The translations under genes were made by a program, and so were the position numbers. DNA of 64,000 nt from Lolium rigidum (Eukaryota; Streptophyta; Magnoliopsida; Poales; Poaceae), in contig NC_061510.1 of assembly GCF_022539505.1 (NCBI RefSeq), forward strand, positions 397,526,249 through 397,590,248. The letters run 5' to 3'. This document shows positions 1 through 10,619 of the stretch, piece after piece. Each line of letters begins with the position of its first letter. Within the stretch, counting starts at the first letter, position 1. Below the pieces are notes generated by a model. It was not told the DNA's origin. It saw only the letters and a list, made by a program, of their open reading frames with translations, and made no database searches.

Positions 1-89
1 ATATGTGTATCTGGACTGTTATTAGTATTTGTGAATTGCATATGCAGGGATTAATGGGGAAGCAGAGAAATTCTGTCAAATTTGCACAA

Positions 90-551
90 TCTTTGCCGTG
101 CACATGCACACGGCAAAGGCCACAGCACACGGCAAAGGCACTCTTTGCCGTGCACATGCACACGGCAAAGGCTGCCCGCGCTGCCCACCTGGTGCTGCTG
201 TACGTACCTTTGCCGTGCAGGGTGGAAGAGAAGCACACGGAAAAGCCAAGTCTTTGCCGTGCGGGTTGGAGAGGAAGCGCACGGCAAAGAAAGTCGCACG
301 GCAAAGAGGCACGACGCACGGCAAAGGAACTCGCACGGCAAAGAGGCCACAGCGCACGGCAACGCTGCGTCGCTCGGCAAAGCCTTTGCCGTGCGATTTT
401 CGCGCGACACACGGCAAAGACGCCTTTGCCGGGCGGATCGTTGCCGAGCAATCTTTGCCGTGCACGGCCGCACGGCAAAGGCTTTGCCGAGCCGATTTGC
501 CCCTTTGCCGTGCGTTTGGGCTGCACGGCAAAGCCCTGTTTTGCCGTAGTG
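90..551. mobile_element. Terminal part of a CACTA DNA transposon
   Basis: Some twenty copies, in both orientations, of the short motif GCACGGCAAAG / CTTTGCCGTGC fill this stretch. This is the usual subterminal repeat array of grass CACTA elements. The array stops at 551 with TTGCCGTAGTG, whose complement CACTACGGCAA is a CACTA terminus. The next three bases (acg) would be the target duplication. The other end lies left of the window. Open frames here (up to about 198 codons) only reflect the repeat composition. Confidence 0.85.
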
Positions 552-1543
552 ACGCTATATTACATGGTAATCACATAGCAACCTCCACGCGTATGATTTC
601 GACCTCGCGCGTAGCCGGGTTCCAAACGTCCAGGTCGCTCAGCAATGTAGCTAGACACAATATGGGGATCTACAAAGCGTCTCTATTAGCATAAACATGC
701 TATTGAAAATGTCTCATCTTATTTTTGGGACGCCGAATAAAGCGTCTTTGTATTACATGAGACGGTGCATAAGAAGATGTTCCTAAGAGGCTTTATAGCA
801 GCGTCTTTAGAAGCACTTAGAAAAGAAGTTTAGCGTCTCTAGCTTCTAAATTAGCTGTATTTACATGTTTTTTCTTTTTCTTGTAGTGACTGCATGCCGG
901 TCTATGGCACATGCATGTTTACCTTGTTGTGCTTGATGAATATTTTGACAAAGGGAATATGTGATTGGTGGTAACAATTACACCCTGTTTATACACCAAC
1001 ACGATATAGAGGCCTATTTATTAAGCCAATGAGGTCGCACACAACCAACTTACTAAAAACGGGAGAAATCATGATCCGAAAGAGGACAAACAACATCTTA
1101 CAAAATGAACTAATTAGCAACACATGAACCGTGACATATGTTCTTTGACAGGAATGCCTAGAAAATAGGAAAAACAAAGCCTCTCTGCCGTTTTCAAATT
1201 GAACCATCGAAGAACAGATCATGGATTTTAACTCCGAACATCACCTAACCAAACTATAGGCAATGCCTCAAGAAGGGAACGCTGCATAAACAAAGTTGCC
1301 ACGTACAACCAGTTTACAATGGAGCTTAAAACTGTGTACTTGAGAAGCAACATAGCTGTCATCTGCCTAGGCACATAGAGACATCTTCTCACGTGGACTA
1401 TTGGGATGTGGGCATTCCTATGCAATTGTTAAGCATGCAATGAGAACCTTGTGTGCTTTTGGGACTATGGGTAGCAGATTGAGGAGGAGGCCGAGTGGGA
1501 TCCAAATCTAGAGGCTGCATGTTTTCACCCATGAGGATGATGC
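552..1543. other. Intergenic sequence, nothing recognised
   Basis: AT-rich DNA between the CACTA end and the Copia element. A GCGTCTCTA/AAGCGTCT-like word recurs at 678-840, which suggests an old transposon, but I see no paired termini. No convincing coding frame. Confidence 0.4.
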
Positions 1544-2485
1544 TGTTGGATTATTAGGCAATTTTCGTGTGAGTTTAATTACCGAAAACAAGATTACAGA
1601 TGCACAAGCATACTTAACCACACACATCAGACTAAGCACATGCATCAGATCTGAACATGGAACAAGTAGCGAGTGCAAGGTAGGAGAGTAAAAGCACGTA
1701 CATCGCGACCGGGAAGGTCGCACCAGCAGCAAGCACCACCACCATGGGAGTTGTTGATGTCGCCCATGGTGTAGTTGGATCCGTCGATGAAGCAGCCGAA
1801 CCGTCGATGAAGAAGACGAACAGCAGCGAGCAGCCGCGCCGAGACGCTCCCCAAAAACCTTATCGCCCGTCTCCCGGTGCAGGATCTCAACGGACGGGGT
1901 TTCGGAGGCCTGCTCTCCCGGACGGCTGTGCACGCAGTCGCCGGGATGGGGAAGACTAGAGAGTAGCACAGCAAAAGGAACTTCGCGAGAGAGAGAGATC
2001 TAAGAGCACTGTTCTCCAGATCTGATCGGTCTCCTTGTATACCCTGGGAGGAGAGCCGCCCCGACCGCGTTGACACGCGTAGGAAGCCAGGGACACGCGG
2101 CGAGCATGCACATGCAGGTCGACACGTACCCAACACAGTTGGTGCACCAAGCAAAAATTTAGGCTTCCTTGAGTGTGTCTCGAACTCGAACTCGAGTCAC
2201 GAAACGTGACGTGCGTGCGTGACGTGTCGTGACGTGCCGTGCCGAGCCGAGACGGGCGGGCGGAGGAGGAGGAGTGCGCGAGGGCTTCTTCTATTCTCAC
2301 TCACTTGGAATGACTAGAACAGCAGCCCTTATATACCACTCCAACTCTCTCCCAACTAGCAATGTGGGACTAAACTTTGTCCCCCAAGGCTGTCCCAAGC
2401 TGCCAACGTGATGGGCCTTGAGATTTCGGGAATTGTAGACTATATGGGCTGCCTTACTCGGGCTGCAGCCCATCTACATTTAACA
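1544..2485 (-). repeat. 3' LTR of the Copia element
   Basis: 942 bp. Near copy of 6977-7855, but with about 60 extra bases around 2130-2195 (region containing cacagttggtgcaccaagc) that the other LTR lacks. A TATATAAG box on the minus strand lies near 2320-2328. Confidence 0.92.
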
Positions 2486-2498
2486 ATCCCCCACCATA
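2486..2498 (-). other. Polypurine tract of the Copia element
   Basis: Reads TATGGTGGGGGAT on the minus strand, directly before the 3' LTR start TGTTAAATG. This is the expected position and composition for the plus-strand primer. Confidence 0.75.
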
Positions 2499-3033
2499 TC
2501 TCATATGCACATCAGATGACACATTAGTTCCATTTACTGTTTAATATACCTGCACTTCGGTGGAGACTGTTAAGTTGAACTTCCACTTAGGCAAGGTGCT
2601 ACGCTTGACTACAACCGAACAATGGACTATGCCTTGAATTGTCAGTCTTTGTGCAGCAAGTTTTGCTCAATGCCGGCACGGTACTAGGCTACCATAGCCT
2701 TCCCCTCGGGTGGAGCTTATAAGTCATACTCCTCGGCCCTTCATGAGCTTACTAGAGATTCACCCAAATCTCCCACACTATGACCGGTAGTGTCGCTCGT
2801 ATAGGTGTGTTCTTCAAAAGATCGCCTCGTAGGACGGCGTCTTCGCTCATCAAGAGCCGCTCAGAACACATTAAGACATTGTCAACCTGCCTTACAGTAG
2901 CTATGAGAGAATTTGCATCTGCAGCGGAGTGGGAGTATTAAATTTTCTCTCAACTCAGTTGCTCCGGTTTGTTTTCCCAGGTCCTACTTCACGGAATTTC
3001 CGATCACATAGGTTGGGTTACCCCCTCGGCAAC

Positions 3034-3483
3034 TCAAGTGGGTCTCAAACCCATCTCCCTCGATGCAAGGTCTATCATGTTTCTTGATAGTCCTTTTGTG
3101 AAAGGATCTGCCAGATTTTTAGCAATTTGGACATAATCCAATGCTATCACTCCGGAGTTCTTCGGTTTCTCGACGGACTTCAATCTCCTCTTGATATGTT
3201 TGGAACTTTTCATATTATCCTTAGAACTTTTCACTTTGACAATCACAGTTTGATTATCACAGTTCATGAGGATAGCCGGTATTGGTTTTTCAACCATAGG
3301 CAAGTCCATCAAGAGCTCACGAAGCCATTCCGCTTCGATAGTAGCTGTATCTAATGTCGTGAGTTCTGCTTCCATAGTTGACCTCGTTAAGATGGTCCGC
3401 TTGCAAGACTTCCGAGAAACAGCGCCACCACCAAGAGTGAAAACATATCCACTTGTGGCTTTCATTTTAGCATCGAAATCCAA
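3034..3483 (-). pseudogene. Copia RNase H domain, decayed
   Basis: About 149 codons ending at a stop at 3034. The frame shows the Copia RNase H landmarks: an [22 protein letters not shown] start, STMEAEL with a catalytic acidic residue, the EAEWLRELL helix, and [11 protein letters not shown] near the C-terminus. This is the last domain of the polyprotein and would degrade RNA in the RNA/DNA hybrid. It overlaps the RT frame by a few codons in a different phase, so a frameshift separates them. About 550 bp of non-coding 3' sequence lies between its stop and the 3' LTR. Confidence 0.88.
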
Positions 3484-4217
3484 TTGGAATCACTATACCC
3501 TTCAAGTCCTCTTGGATACCCGGTATAATGAATTCCATAACTCATGGTTCCCTTCAGATAGCGCATCACTCTCTCAAGAGCATACCAATGATCATCTCCC
3601 GGGTTGGCCACAAACTGGCTAAGTTTGCACAGAGCAAACGAGATATCAGGCCTCGTAGCGCAAGCTAAATACATGAGTGAACCAATGATTTGAGAGTATC
3701 TCAATTGATCTTTAGTTGCCTTTTCATTCTTTCGAAGCAAGACACTAGGATCATAAGGTGTGAGAGAAGATTTGCAATCAGCATATCCAAATCTGCTCAA
3801 CACCTTCTCAACATAATGAGATTGCACAAGAGTAATCCCATTATTCCCATCTCTCAATAACTTGATGTTCAATATAACATCAGCTTCTCCAAGATCTTTC
3901 ATCTCGAAACACTGAGATAAGAAGGTTTTTACCTCCTCAATTACTTTGAGACTTGTCCCAAAAATTAGTATGTCATCCACATACAAGCATAGGACAACTC
4001 CCTCACCCCCACCATGGCGGTAGTACACACATTTGTCGGCTTCATTGACAACAAAGCCCACAGATGTCAAAGTTCTTTCGAACTTCTCATGCCATTGTTT
4101 GGGTGCTTGTTTGAGACCATACAAAGATTTCTTTAATTTACACACCTTTCTTTCTTGACCTTGCGATACGAAACCATCGAGTCTGTTCCATGTAAATTTC
4201 CTCGTCCAACTCTCCAT
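3462..4217 (-). pseudogene. Copia reverse transcriptase, C-terminal half
   Basis: About 250 codons. It contains KKSLYGLKQAPKQWHEKF, the catalytic YVDDILIF motif, VEEVKTFL-type thumb sequence, and SLMYLACATRPDISFA, all typical of Copia RT. The frame differs from that of the upstream segment (ending 4232) and the downstream RNase H, so it is bounded by frameshifts. Its first residues correspond to the conserved stretch before DGFVSQG, read through a shifted frame. It is a broken piece of one polyprotein, not a separate gene. Confidence 0.9.
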
Positions 4218-4231
4218 TTAGGAAAGCCGTC

Positions 4232-5134
4232 TTAACGTCCATTTGATGAACGAGAAGACCGTGTGAGGCAGCCAATGACGAGTAGTACTCGAATGGTGGT
4301 CAATCTTGCCACGAGTGAGTAGGTATCGAAGAAATCTTCGCCTTCCTTTTGGGTATAGCCTTTGGCTACAAGCCGAGCCTTGTACTTCTCAATAGTACCA
4401 TCAGCTCGAAGCTTCTTCTTAAATACCCATTTACATCCTACAGGTTTGCACCCATAAGGACGCTCTGATAACTCCCACGTTCCATTAGCTAAGATGGAAT
4501 CCATCTCGCTTTGAACCGCTTCCTTCCGAGTAGTCCGCATCGGGAGATGCGAGGGCTTCGAAATGGTAGTGGGAGTATCATCCACAAGATACACAATGAA
4601 ATCATTACCAAAAGACTTTGCAGTCCTTTGTCTCTTACTCCTTGTGGGAGCTTCATTGTTATCTTCATCAGAATCTGAACTCTCATCATCAGATTCGTCA
4701 TCAGACTCCATAGGAGTTCCGTGTATTGGATCAGATTCCCAACTAGACATGCCATGCATATCTCTCATAGGGAATATATCCTCAAAGAATGTAGCATCTC
4801 TTGATTCAAAGATGGTGCCAACATTCATGTCGTCCACTCCAGATTTCACCACAAGAAATCTATAAGCAATGATATGGGCAGCATAGCCAAGAAAGACACA
4901 ATCCACGGTTTTTGGTCCAAGCTTTCGCTTTTTGGTGATTGGCAAATTCACTTTTGCCAAACAGCCCCAAGTTCGTAGGTATGAGAGTATTGGTCTTTTC
5001 TTTTCCCATTCCTCATAAGGGGTAATCTCTTTATTCTTGGTTGGAACACGGTTTAGGACATGACACGAAGTCAATATAGCCTCCCCCCACCATTCCTTGG
5101 ATAAACCCGAAACATCTAACATGGCGTTAACCAA
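4232..5134 (-). pseudogene. Copia integrase C-terminus and RT N-terminus
   Basis: About 300 codons. The first third is the integrase tail (SKEWWGEAILTSCHVLNRVP, TPYEEW, LRTWGCLAKV, DCVFLGYA). An acidic linker rich in D, E and S follows (about residues 135-165), then the RT start (GTWELSERP, GCKWVFKKKLRADGTIEKYK, ARLVAKGYTQKEG). Frameshifts occur at both ends. This is one continuous part of the polyprotein region. Confidence 0.9.
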
Positions 5135-5149
5135 ATCACGTTAGAGTAC

Positions 5150-5817
5150 GGTTTTTCCTTCCCGCAATCCCATTGGATTGTGGGGAATTGGGAGGCGTCC
5201 TCTCATGGATTATACCATGTTCCGCACGTGAATAAATTGAACTCATTAGAAAAGTACTCTCCACCACGATCGGACCGAACCCTTTTTATCTTTCTTTCAA
5301 GTTAATTCTCAACTTCAGCCTTATAGATTTTAAAGAAATCAAGAGCCTCATCTTTAGTTTTGAGGAGATACACATAACAGTACCTAGTGGAATCATCAAT
5401 CAAAGTCATGAAAAATTTCTTTCCACCTCTTGTCAACTCACCATTCATCTCACATAGATCTGAATGTATGAGCTCTAGTGGTGCCAAGTTTCTTTCCTTC
5501 GCAGGCTTGTGAGGCTTGCGAGGCTGCTTTGCTTGCACACAAGCATGACACTTAGAGCCTTTGACAAAGGTGAATTTCGGAATTAAACTCATATCAGCAA
5601 GCCACGTCATACAACCAAAATTAACATGACAAAGTCGTGAATGCCAAACATTAGTTTCATTAACACTAGTGCTTACATGGTTCACAACATTATCACAGAA
5701 GTCTTCTAGAGAGAAACGCAACATTCCCTCACATTCATATCCCTTTCCAACAAAAGTTCCATACTTGGACAGTACAACTTTATTGGATTCAAACACCAAC
5801 TTAAACCCATCTTTCAT
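5150..5817 (-). pseudogene. Copia GAG-pre-integrase and integrase core
   Basis: The frame 5302-5817 carries the HHCC zinc-binding region (WHSRLCH ... KCHACVQAKQ), then the first two catalytic acids of the DDE triad in LIHSDLCEMNG and TLIDDSTRY. The third part, with RSDRGGEYFSNEF and the catalytic glutamate, follows in another frame at about 5220-5275. A frameshift near 5300 therefore splits the active site. Integrase would insert the cDNA into the genome. Confidence 0.88.
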
Positions 5818-5830
5818 AAGACGGGAGCCA

Positions 5831-6552
5831 CTAACGAGATTCTTCTTGATAGAAGGGACATGCGAGCACGTTCTTCGGTTGCACGATCTTTCCCGAAGTA
5901 AACTTCGGATCTACCGTGCCAACACCACGAACAGTAGCATGTAACCCATTCCCCATCATTACTCGAGGAACCTCGGGCACTGATAAGAGGTAAACATGGA
6001 GATGTCGGCACACACATGAACATTGGCACCCGTATCAACCCACCATTCCGTGGGCTGAAACACCGAAAGAACGAGTAGGTAACATATTACCATACCCCGT
6101 AGTTCCTTCCTCTGTGTTGCCAATGACCATGCTTGACGGAATTTGAGTTCTGTCCAGCCTCGACATTTCTTTCCTTTGCGTTGTGGACAACGATTAGCCC
6201 AATGGCCGGTCTCACCACACACCCAGCCAAGGATCTTTCTTCTCCGTTTTCCCCTTCTTCTTGAAGTTGGTAGTCCGGGAGACTCCCTTGTTCTTTCCCT
6301 TGGACTTGTGGGCATTTTTCCGTACCATATTGGCAGCGAACGTCCCTCGGTTCCTCCGAGTGTGTTTGTCTTTTGCCCTCGCCTTCTCCTCAACATCCAG
6401 AGAGCCCATGATATTCTCAACGGAAAACTCATGCCTCCGATGTTTCGGGGAAGTGGCAAAGTTCCTCCGTGAAGGGGAAGCTTAGCGACAATGCATCCCG
6501 CGACAAACTTGTCCGGTAGCACACACTTGAGGAGCTCGAGTTCCTTTGCCAT
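5831..6552 (-). pseudogene. Copia gag C-terminus, zinc knuckle and protease
   Basis: The frame 5959-6552 has a basic region followed by VCGETGHWANRCPQRKGKK. This is a CCHC zinc knuckle whose first cysteine appears replaced by glycine. Next come WWVDTGANVHVCAD, the aspartic protease active site (DTGA), and then a stop. The protease continues in a second frame (5831-6013) with MGNGLHATVRGVGTVD. Two or more frameshifts therefore break the protease. Confidence 0.85.
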
Positions 6553-6562
6553 GATCCGTATC

Positions 6563-6976
6563 TCATGAGCTCTGTTCTACTACAGATCGGTTCTCAACCA
6601 TTCCGTAGTCATTGAACTGCTCCATAGCATACGAGTTCACCTCCGGCATCGGCAGCACCAAACTTAGCTTCCGAGTGCATCCCACAGTTCCTTCCCATTT
6701 CGGATGTGCGAGATAAGCATCAACCAACTTGTCTCCAAGCACACTTAGAACGGCACCCACAAAGATTACGGTGGCATCCCCGAACGCTTTATCCTCGTCA
6801 GGAGTAAGCGGACCTCTGGGAGTACCTTCCGCAACTCGGTGCACGCCCATAGAAGTGAGCCACAAGAGGGTCTTACTCTGCCATCTCTTGAAATGAGAAC
6901 CCGTAAAAGGGCTCGGTTTGAGCGCGGCAGCAAAACCAGACGGTGAAAATTGCCTATGCATATAAGGTTTTTGGAT
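6563..6976 (-). pseudogene. Copia gag, N-terminal part
   Basis: Codons just inside the 5' LTR read GSHFKRWQSKTLLWLTSMG, then DAYLAHPKWEGTVG and later SYAMEQFNDYG, matching the UBN2-type gag of plant Copia elements. The frame is open into the LTR, so the original start cannot be placed. It ends at 6563 before the next frame. The capsid-like gag product would package element RNA. Confidence 0.75.
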
Positions 6977-7575
6977 TGTTGGATTATTAGGCAATTTTCG
7001 TGTGAGTTTAATTACCGAAAACAAGATTACAGATGCACAAGCATACTTAACCACACACATCAGACTAAGCACATGCATCAGATCTGAACATGGAACAAGT
7101 AGCAGTGCAAGGTAGGAGAGTAAAAGCACGTACATCGCGACCGGGAAGGTCGCAGCAGCAGCAGCACCACCACCATGGGAGTTGTTGATGTCGCCCATGG
7201 TGTAGTTGGATCTGTCGATGAAGCAGCCGAACCGTCGATGAAGAAGACGAACAGCAGCGAGCGCGTCGCGCCGAGACGCTCCCCAAAAACCTTATCGCCC
7301 GTCTCCCGGTGCAGGATCTCAACGGACGGGGTTTCGGAGGCCTGCTCTCCCGGACGGCTGTGCACGCAGTCGCCGGGATGGGGAAGACTAGAGAGTAGCA
7401 CAGCAAAAGAAACTTCGCGAGAGAGAGAGAGATCTAAGAGCACTGTTCTCCAGATCTGATCGGTCTCCTTGTATACCCTGGGAGGAGAGCCGCCCCGACC
7501 GCGTTGACACGCGTAGGAAGGCAGGGACACGCGGCGAGCATGCACATGCAGGTCGACACGTACCTCGAACTCGAG

Positions 7576-7610
7576 TGACGTGACGTGACGTGACGTGACG
7601 TGACGTGACG
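7576..7610. repeat. (TGACG)7 microsatellite in the LTR
   Basis: Seven perfect tandem TGACG units. The matching part of the other LTR has only interrupted units, so the array expanded after, or in the lineage of, this LTR. TGACG is also the core of bZIP/TGA-type binding sites, so an effect on LTR transcription is possible but not shown. Confidence 0.9.
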
Positions 7611-7699
7611 TGCCGAGCCGAGACGGGCGGGCGGAGGAGGAGGAGTGCGCGAGGGCTTCTTCTATTCTCACTCACTTGGAATGACTAGAACAGCAGCCC

Positions 7700-7708
7700 T
7701 TATATACC
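7700..7708 (-). promoter_or_regulatory. Putative TATA box of the Copia 5' LTR
   Basis: Reads GGTATATAA on the minus strand inside the 5' LTR. The same box is kept in the other LTR near 2320. Confidence 0.55.
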
Positions 7709-8229
7709 ACTCCAACTCTCTCCCAACTAGCAATGTGGGACTAAACTTTGTCCCCCAAGGCTGTCCCAACCTGCCAACGTGATGGGCCTTGAGATTTCAG
7801 GAATTGTAGACTATATGGGCTGCCTTACTGGGCTGCAGCACATCTACACTTAACAGATGCATGGATGGTTGTGGGCTTTAGTGCTTGATGGGTTAATTCA
7901 GGCTGATATTTGTTTCCCGTAAAATATACCAAGTATATCTTATGTGAATGTGAGTGGTTAATAATGTATGCTTAGTTCCTAGATAGCCATTGCTCTTGAC
8001 TCCTGTAGGCACTACCCTCGACTCCTAAGGCACTACAAACAAAAATAGTAGTTGAGGAGCACGAAGAGCATACACACAACGTTTTCATCTTAAGTATTGT
8101 AGACACACAACGCATGCTTTATGAGACGTAGTGTGATGAGAAAGACTACTATCGATGCACGAACATTTACGATGATGCGTGCCTCTACATGGAGGACCCA
8201 ACTTTATTCTACTTTGTGCTAGTACCAGC

Positions 8230-9608
8230 CCCCTTGCCTAGAGCCCAATACAACAGAGACCCTGTGATGAACTAATCCTTACCGAGTATATGAGGCCAAG
8301 AGGGAAAAGATGGAAAAAAATGGTGCAAGTAGAGGGTTCGTCATCAAAGACATAAGCATTGCAGGTTCGAGGCAGGATTGAGCAAAGAAACAACAACTAC
8401 AACACCAACAACAACAGACATAAGAGTAAGACCGACAAAGGCCGCTAAAAGTCCAAGGGATTACGCAATAAGTTCTGCAAGTATTGTAAGAAAACATACC
8501 ACAATATTGATTATTCTTGGAAGCTGTAGAAGAAGGAGAAAAGAAATGGTACGTACCAACCGAAAACAAATCTGATGATAATGGTAAGGTTGTTGTTGTT
8601 TCCAGTGATAATTCTGATGGTGATTGCCTAGTTGTGTTTGCTGGTTGTGTTTCTGGTAATGATGAGTAGATACTTGATTCTACATGTTTGTTTCATATTT
8701 ATTGGAATAAAGATTGGTTCAGTTCTTATGAGTGTATGCAGAATGGAGTTATTTTGTGTATGGGAGATAACAACCCACATGAGATTATGGGCATTGGCTC
8801 CGTTCGGATCAAGATGCATGATGGCATGACGAGCGCATCGACATATGTGAGACAAACATGCAGAATATAGTAAAATAGTCAGGTTCTCACGGAGTTCCGA
8901 TGACATCAAAAGGTTCTCTCGTTCACATGATTGGTGATATGAATGCTTTGCGAAATCATATGTTTTTAGACGTAGCACTTTGTCCGGTATTATTGCTACT
9001 TTTATTCCCGATGAACCTAGTAAAACTAATATGTGGCATATGCGTCTTGGACATATGAGTGAACTTGGCATGACAGAATTGCAGAGGAGGGACCTGCTAG
9101 ATGGTGGCAATTTGAGTAAGTTTGAGTTGTTTGAGCACTGCATTTTTGGTAAGAATAAAAGAGTTATATTCAATGTTTTCATTCATACAACTAAAGGGAT
9201 TTTAGATTATGTCCATGCTGATGTGTGGGTACCTTACCGCAAGACTTATCTTGGTGGTGTAAATTACATGCTTACTATCATTGATGACTATTTCAGAAAA
9301 GTGTGGCCTTTCGTTATAAAACATCATAATCTGATGTGTTTAATGATTTTAGAAAATGCAAAGTCATGATAGAGAAACAAACTGAAAAAGTTAAATTTCT
9401 TCGTACTAACAATGACATGGAGTTTTGTTCTACTATTTTTAATGATTACCGGGTTAAGAAATTTTTAGATTCTCAAACCGCCAAAGGGAAGTATGAAAAA
9501 TTTCAGGTTTTAGGTTTTACAAAAAAGTTTATGTACTCAAGATTATTATTACTTCATTACTTTTGTTTATTAAAGAAAATTTTGAATTCAAACAATAAAA
9601 AAGTGTGA
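8230..9608 (+). pseudogene. Decayed Copia gag-protease-integrase fragment
   Basis: A second Copia relic on the opposite strand. Around 8462-8525 a frame reads FCKYCKKTYHNIDYSWKL, a zinc knuckle CX2CX4HX4C with the last cysteine changed to serine. Around 8670-8830 comes a protease-like stretch (NKDWFSSYE, MGIGSVRIKMHDG). 8980-9369 gives GAG-pre-integrase and integrase start (WHMRLGHMSELGM, LDYVHADVW, LTIIDDYFRKVWPF), and 9336-9500 continues it (EKQTEKVKFLRTNND) in another frame. RT and RNase H are absent and no LTRs are seen, so this is a truncated, frameshifted remnant. Confidence 0.85.
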
Positions 9609-10064
9609 CATCGTGATGAAGTGGTTAAAGTATTGATATGGTACTAGTATCAATAACATGCACGCGAAACACTTGGAAGCAGGACGGGAAAGAACTCGAA
9701 AATTAAGCATGCTAGTCCTTACAAAATCGAAACTAAAGGCCTATATTCTACTAGTAGGCAAGGAGCTGCCTGAAGGGGCAGGCCAACCACTAGTGCATAT
9801 AAATTTTGGACCAGAGAGGCTCATAGGCCTACGTTGAGAAAGACTACTTGTCTCTAAAAAAACAACTAGGAGCCTAAACCTGCCACGTTTTATGGTTAGA
9901 AACCATTTCTTCTTGAAACACACGTGTCCTACTTAACATTACCTAAAGGTTGCAGAAGAAAATCGATACCCTAAAACCTAGAAACACACAAAAACAGTTG
10001 ATGTACAACTGTTTTTTATTGCCCTACTTTACTTCACTGTTGAAGATGTTCCAACCATCGAGTC
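9609..10064. other. Intergenic, nothing recognised
   Basis: AT-rich sequence between the Copia relic and gene-family copy C1. It probably includes the 3' flank of C1. No repeat termini or convincing frames seen. Confidence 0.4.
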
Positions 10065-10431
10065 CTACCTAGCTAGACCATAGCGATGACTCAAAGGCTT
10101 GCTGCCTAAGACACCTCTTATGGACCCGCCGGTTACACAACCGAGCCCCACAACCGGGGTGCCACCGCAACTGACCACTCTGAGCGGAAAAACACTGGCG
10201 CCACCGATGCCGCAATCTTCAATCAAGCTCCGTGCACAGCCCCTAATGCCACTGAGCTGGTTCCCCATGCCTCCCAAGCCCACGAAGAGATTCTTCCTGT
10301 CTGCCGCGCCCACGGCTCCTCCAATGTTGGTGGGGCAGTCTCACACTCTCACTTCACCGCTGCAGGTACAGTTCTGGCCGTCGTCTCGGCCCGCGCAACC
10401 GCAAGGAAACCAGGAGAGGTGCAACCTCTAG
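10065..10431 (-). pseudogene. Gene-family copy C1: small glycine-rich protein gene
   Basis: The open frame 10065-10313 holds the family core AADRKNLFVGLGGMGN (DNA 10260-10304), followed by a glycine- and cysteine-containing tail of about 60 residues. The ATG used in sister copy C2 corresponds here to ACG near 10405, and the segment between it and the core has a stop (TGA) in that phase. No in-frame ATG precedes the core, so the gene looks inactivated. The promoter about 100 bases upstream is kept. Function unknown: the alanine-rich start in relatives could be a secretion signal, but that is inference. The same family occurs seven more times in this window, always on this strand. Confidence 0.6.
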
Positions 10432-10531
10432 GCTCTAGCTAGCTGCAGCTAGATTCTGTACTCGGTCGGCCTCTAGTGTGTTGTGTTGTTTTTGTTGTGC
10501 GCATGAGATCCTCCGCTAGTGCTCCTGTGTC

Positions 10532-10561
10532 GTGGTGTGGAGTTTGTGGGTTATATATATA
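10532..10561 (-). promoter_or_regulatory. Core promoter of C1
   Basis: Minus strand: a TATATATATAA box, then CCCACAAACTCCACACCACG. The box plus ACTCCACnnCAC leader recurs before the other family members. Confidence 0.65.
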
Positions 10562-10599
10562 GGCAATGGAGTATGTCTTGGAAAATAACTAGCAAGGTG

Positions 10600-10619
10600 G
10601 CCCTCGCAAATGCGAGGGC
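10600..10619. repeat. Perfect 9 bp stem hairpin
   Basis: GCCCTCGCA-AA-TGCGAGGGC, sitting 40 bp upstream of the C1 TATA box. It resembles hairpin ends of small grass transposons, but no partner end was found. Confidence 0.6.

Larger units (their letters stand above)
1544..7855 (-). mobile_element. Complete Copia LTR retrotransposon, reverse orientation
   Basis: Two long direct repeats (1544-2485 and 6977-7855) start TGTTGGATT and end TTAACA, flanked by a perfect 5 bp duplication GATGC at 1539-1543 and 7856-7860. The minus-strand interior holds gag, protease, integrase, reverse transcriptase and RNase H in that order, the Copia (Ty1) order with integrase before RT. At least six frame changes mean no polyprotein can be made. 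A polypurine tract sits next to the 3' LTR. No TGGTATCAGAGC primer site is visible after the 5' LTR, where gag-like sequence begins almost at once, so the leader may have been lost. Apart from a few indels the LTRs are nearly identical, suggesting a fairly young insertion, which fits poorly with the broken frame and may mean it was mobilised in trans. Confidence 0.93.
6977..7855 (-). repeat. 5' LTR of the Copia element
   Basis: 879 bp. On the minus strand it starts TGTTAAGTGTAG and ends ATAATCCAACA. It differs from the other LTR mainly by lacking an insert of about 60 bp and by an expanded TGACG repeat. It should hold the promoter of the element. Confidence 0.92.

Noticed and set aside
90..551. 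Short regularly repeated GCACGGCAAAG units that could suggest a CRISPR array
   Set aside because: Units occur in both orientations with irregular spacing, and the array ends in a CACTA terminus. The genome is plant-like.
3..694. Overlapping open frames of 140-198 codons on both strands
   Set aside because: They are by-products of the GC-rich CACTA subterminal repeats (recurrent ARQR / LPCA words).
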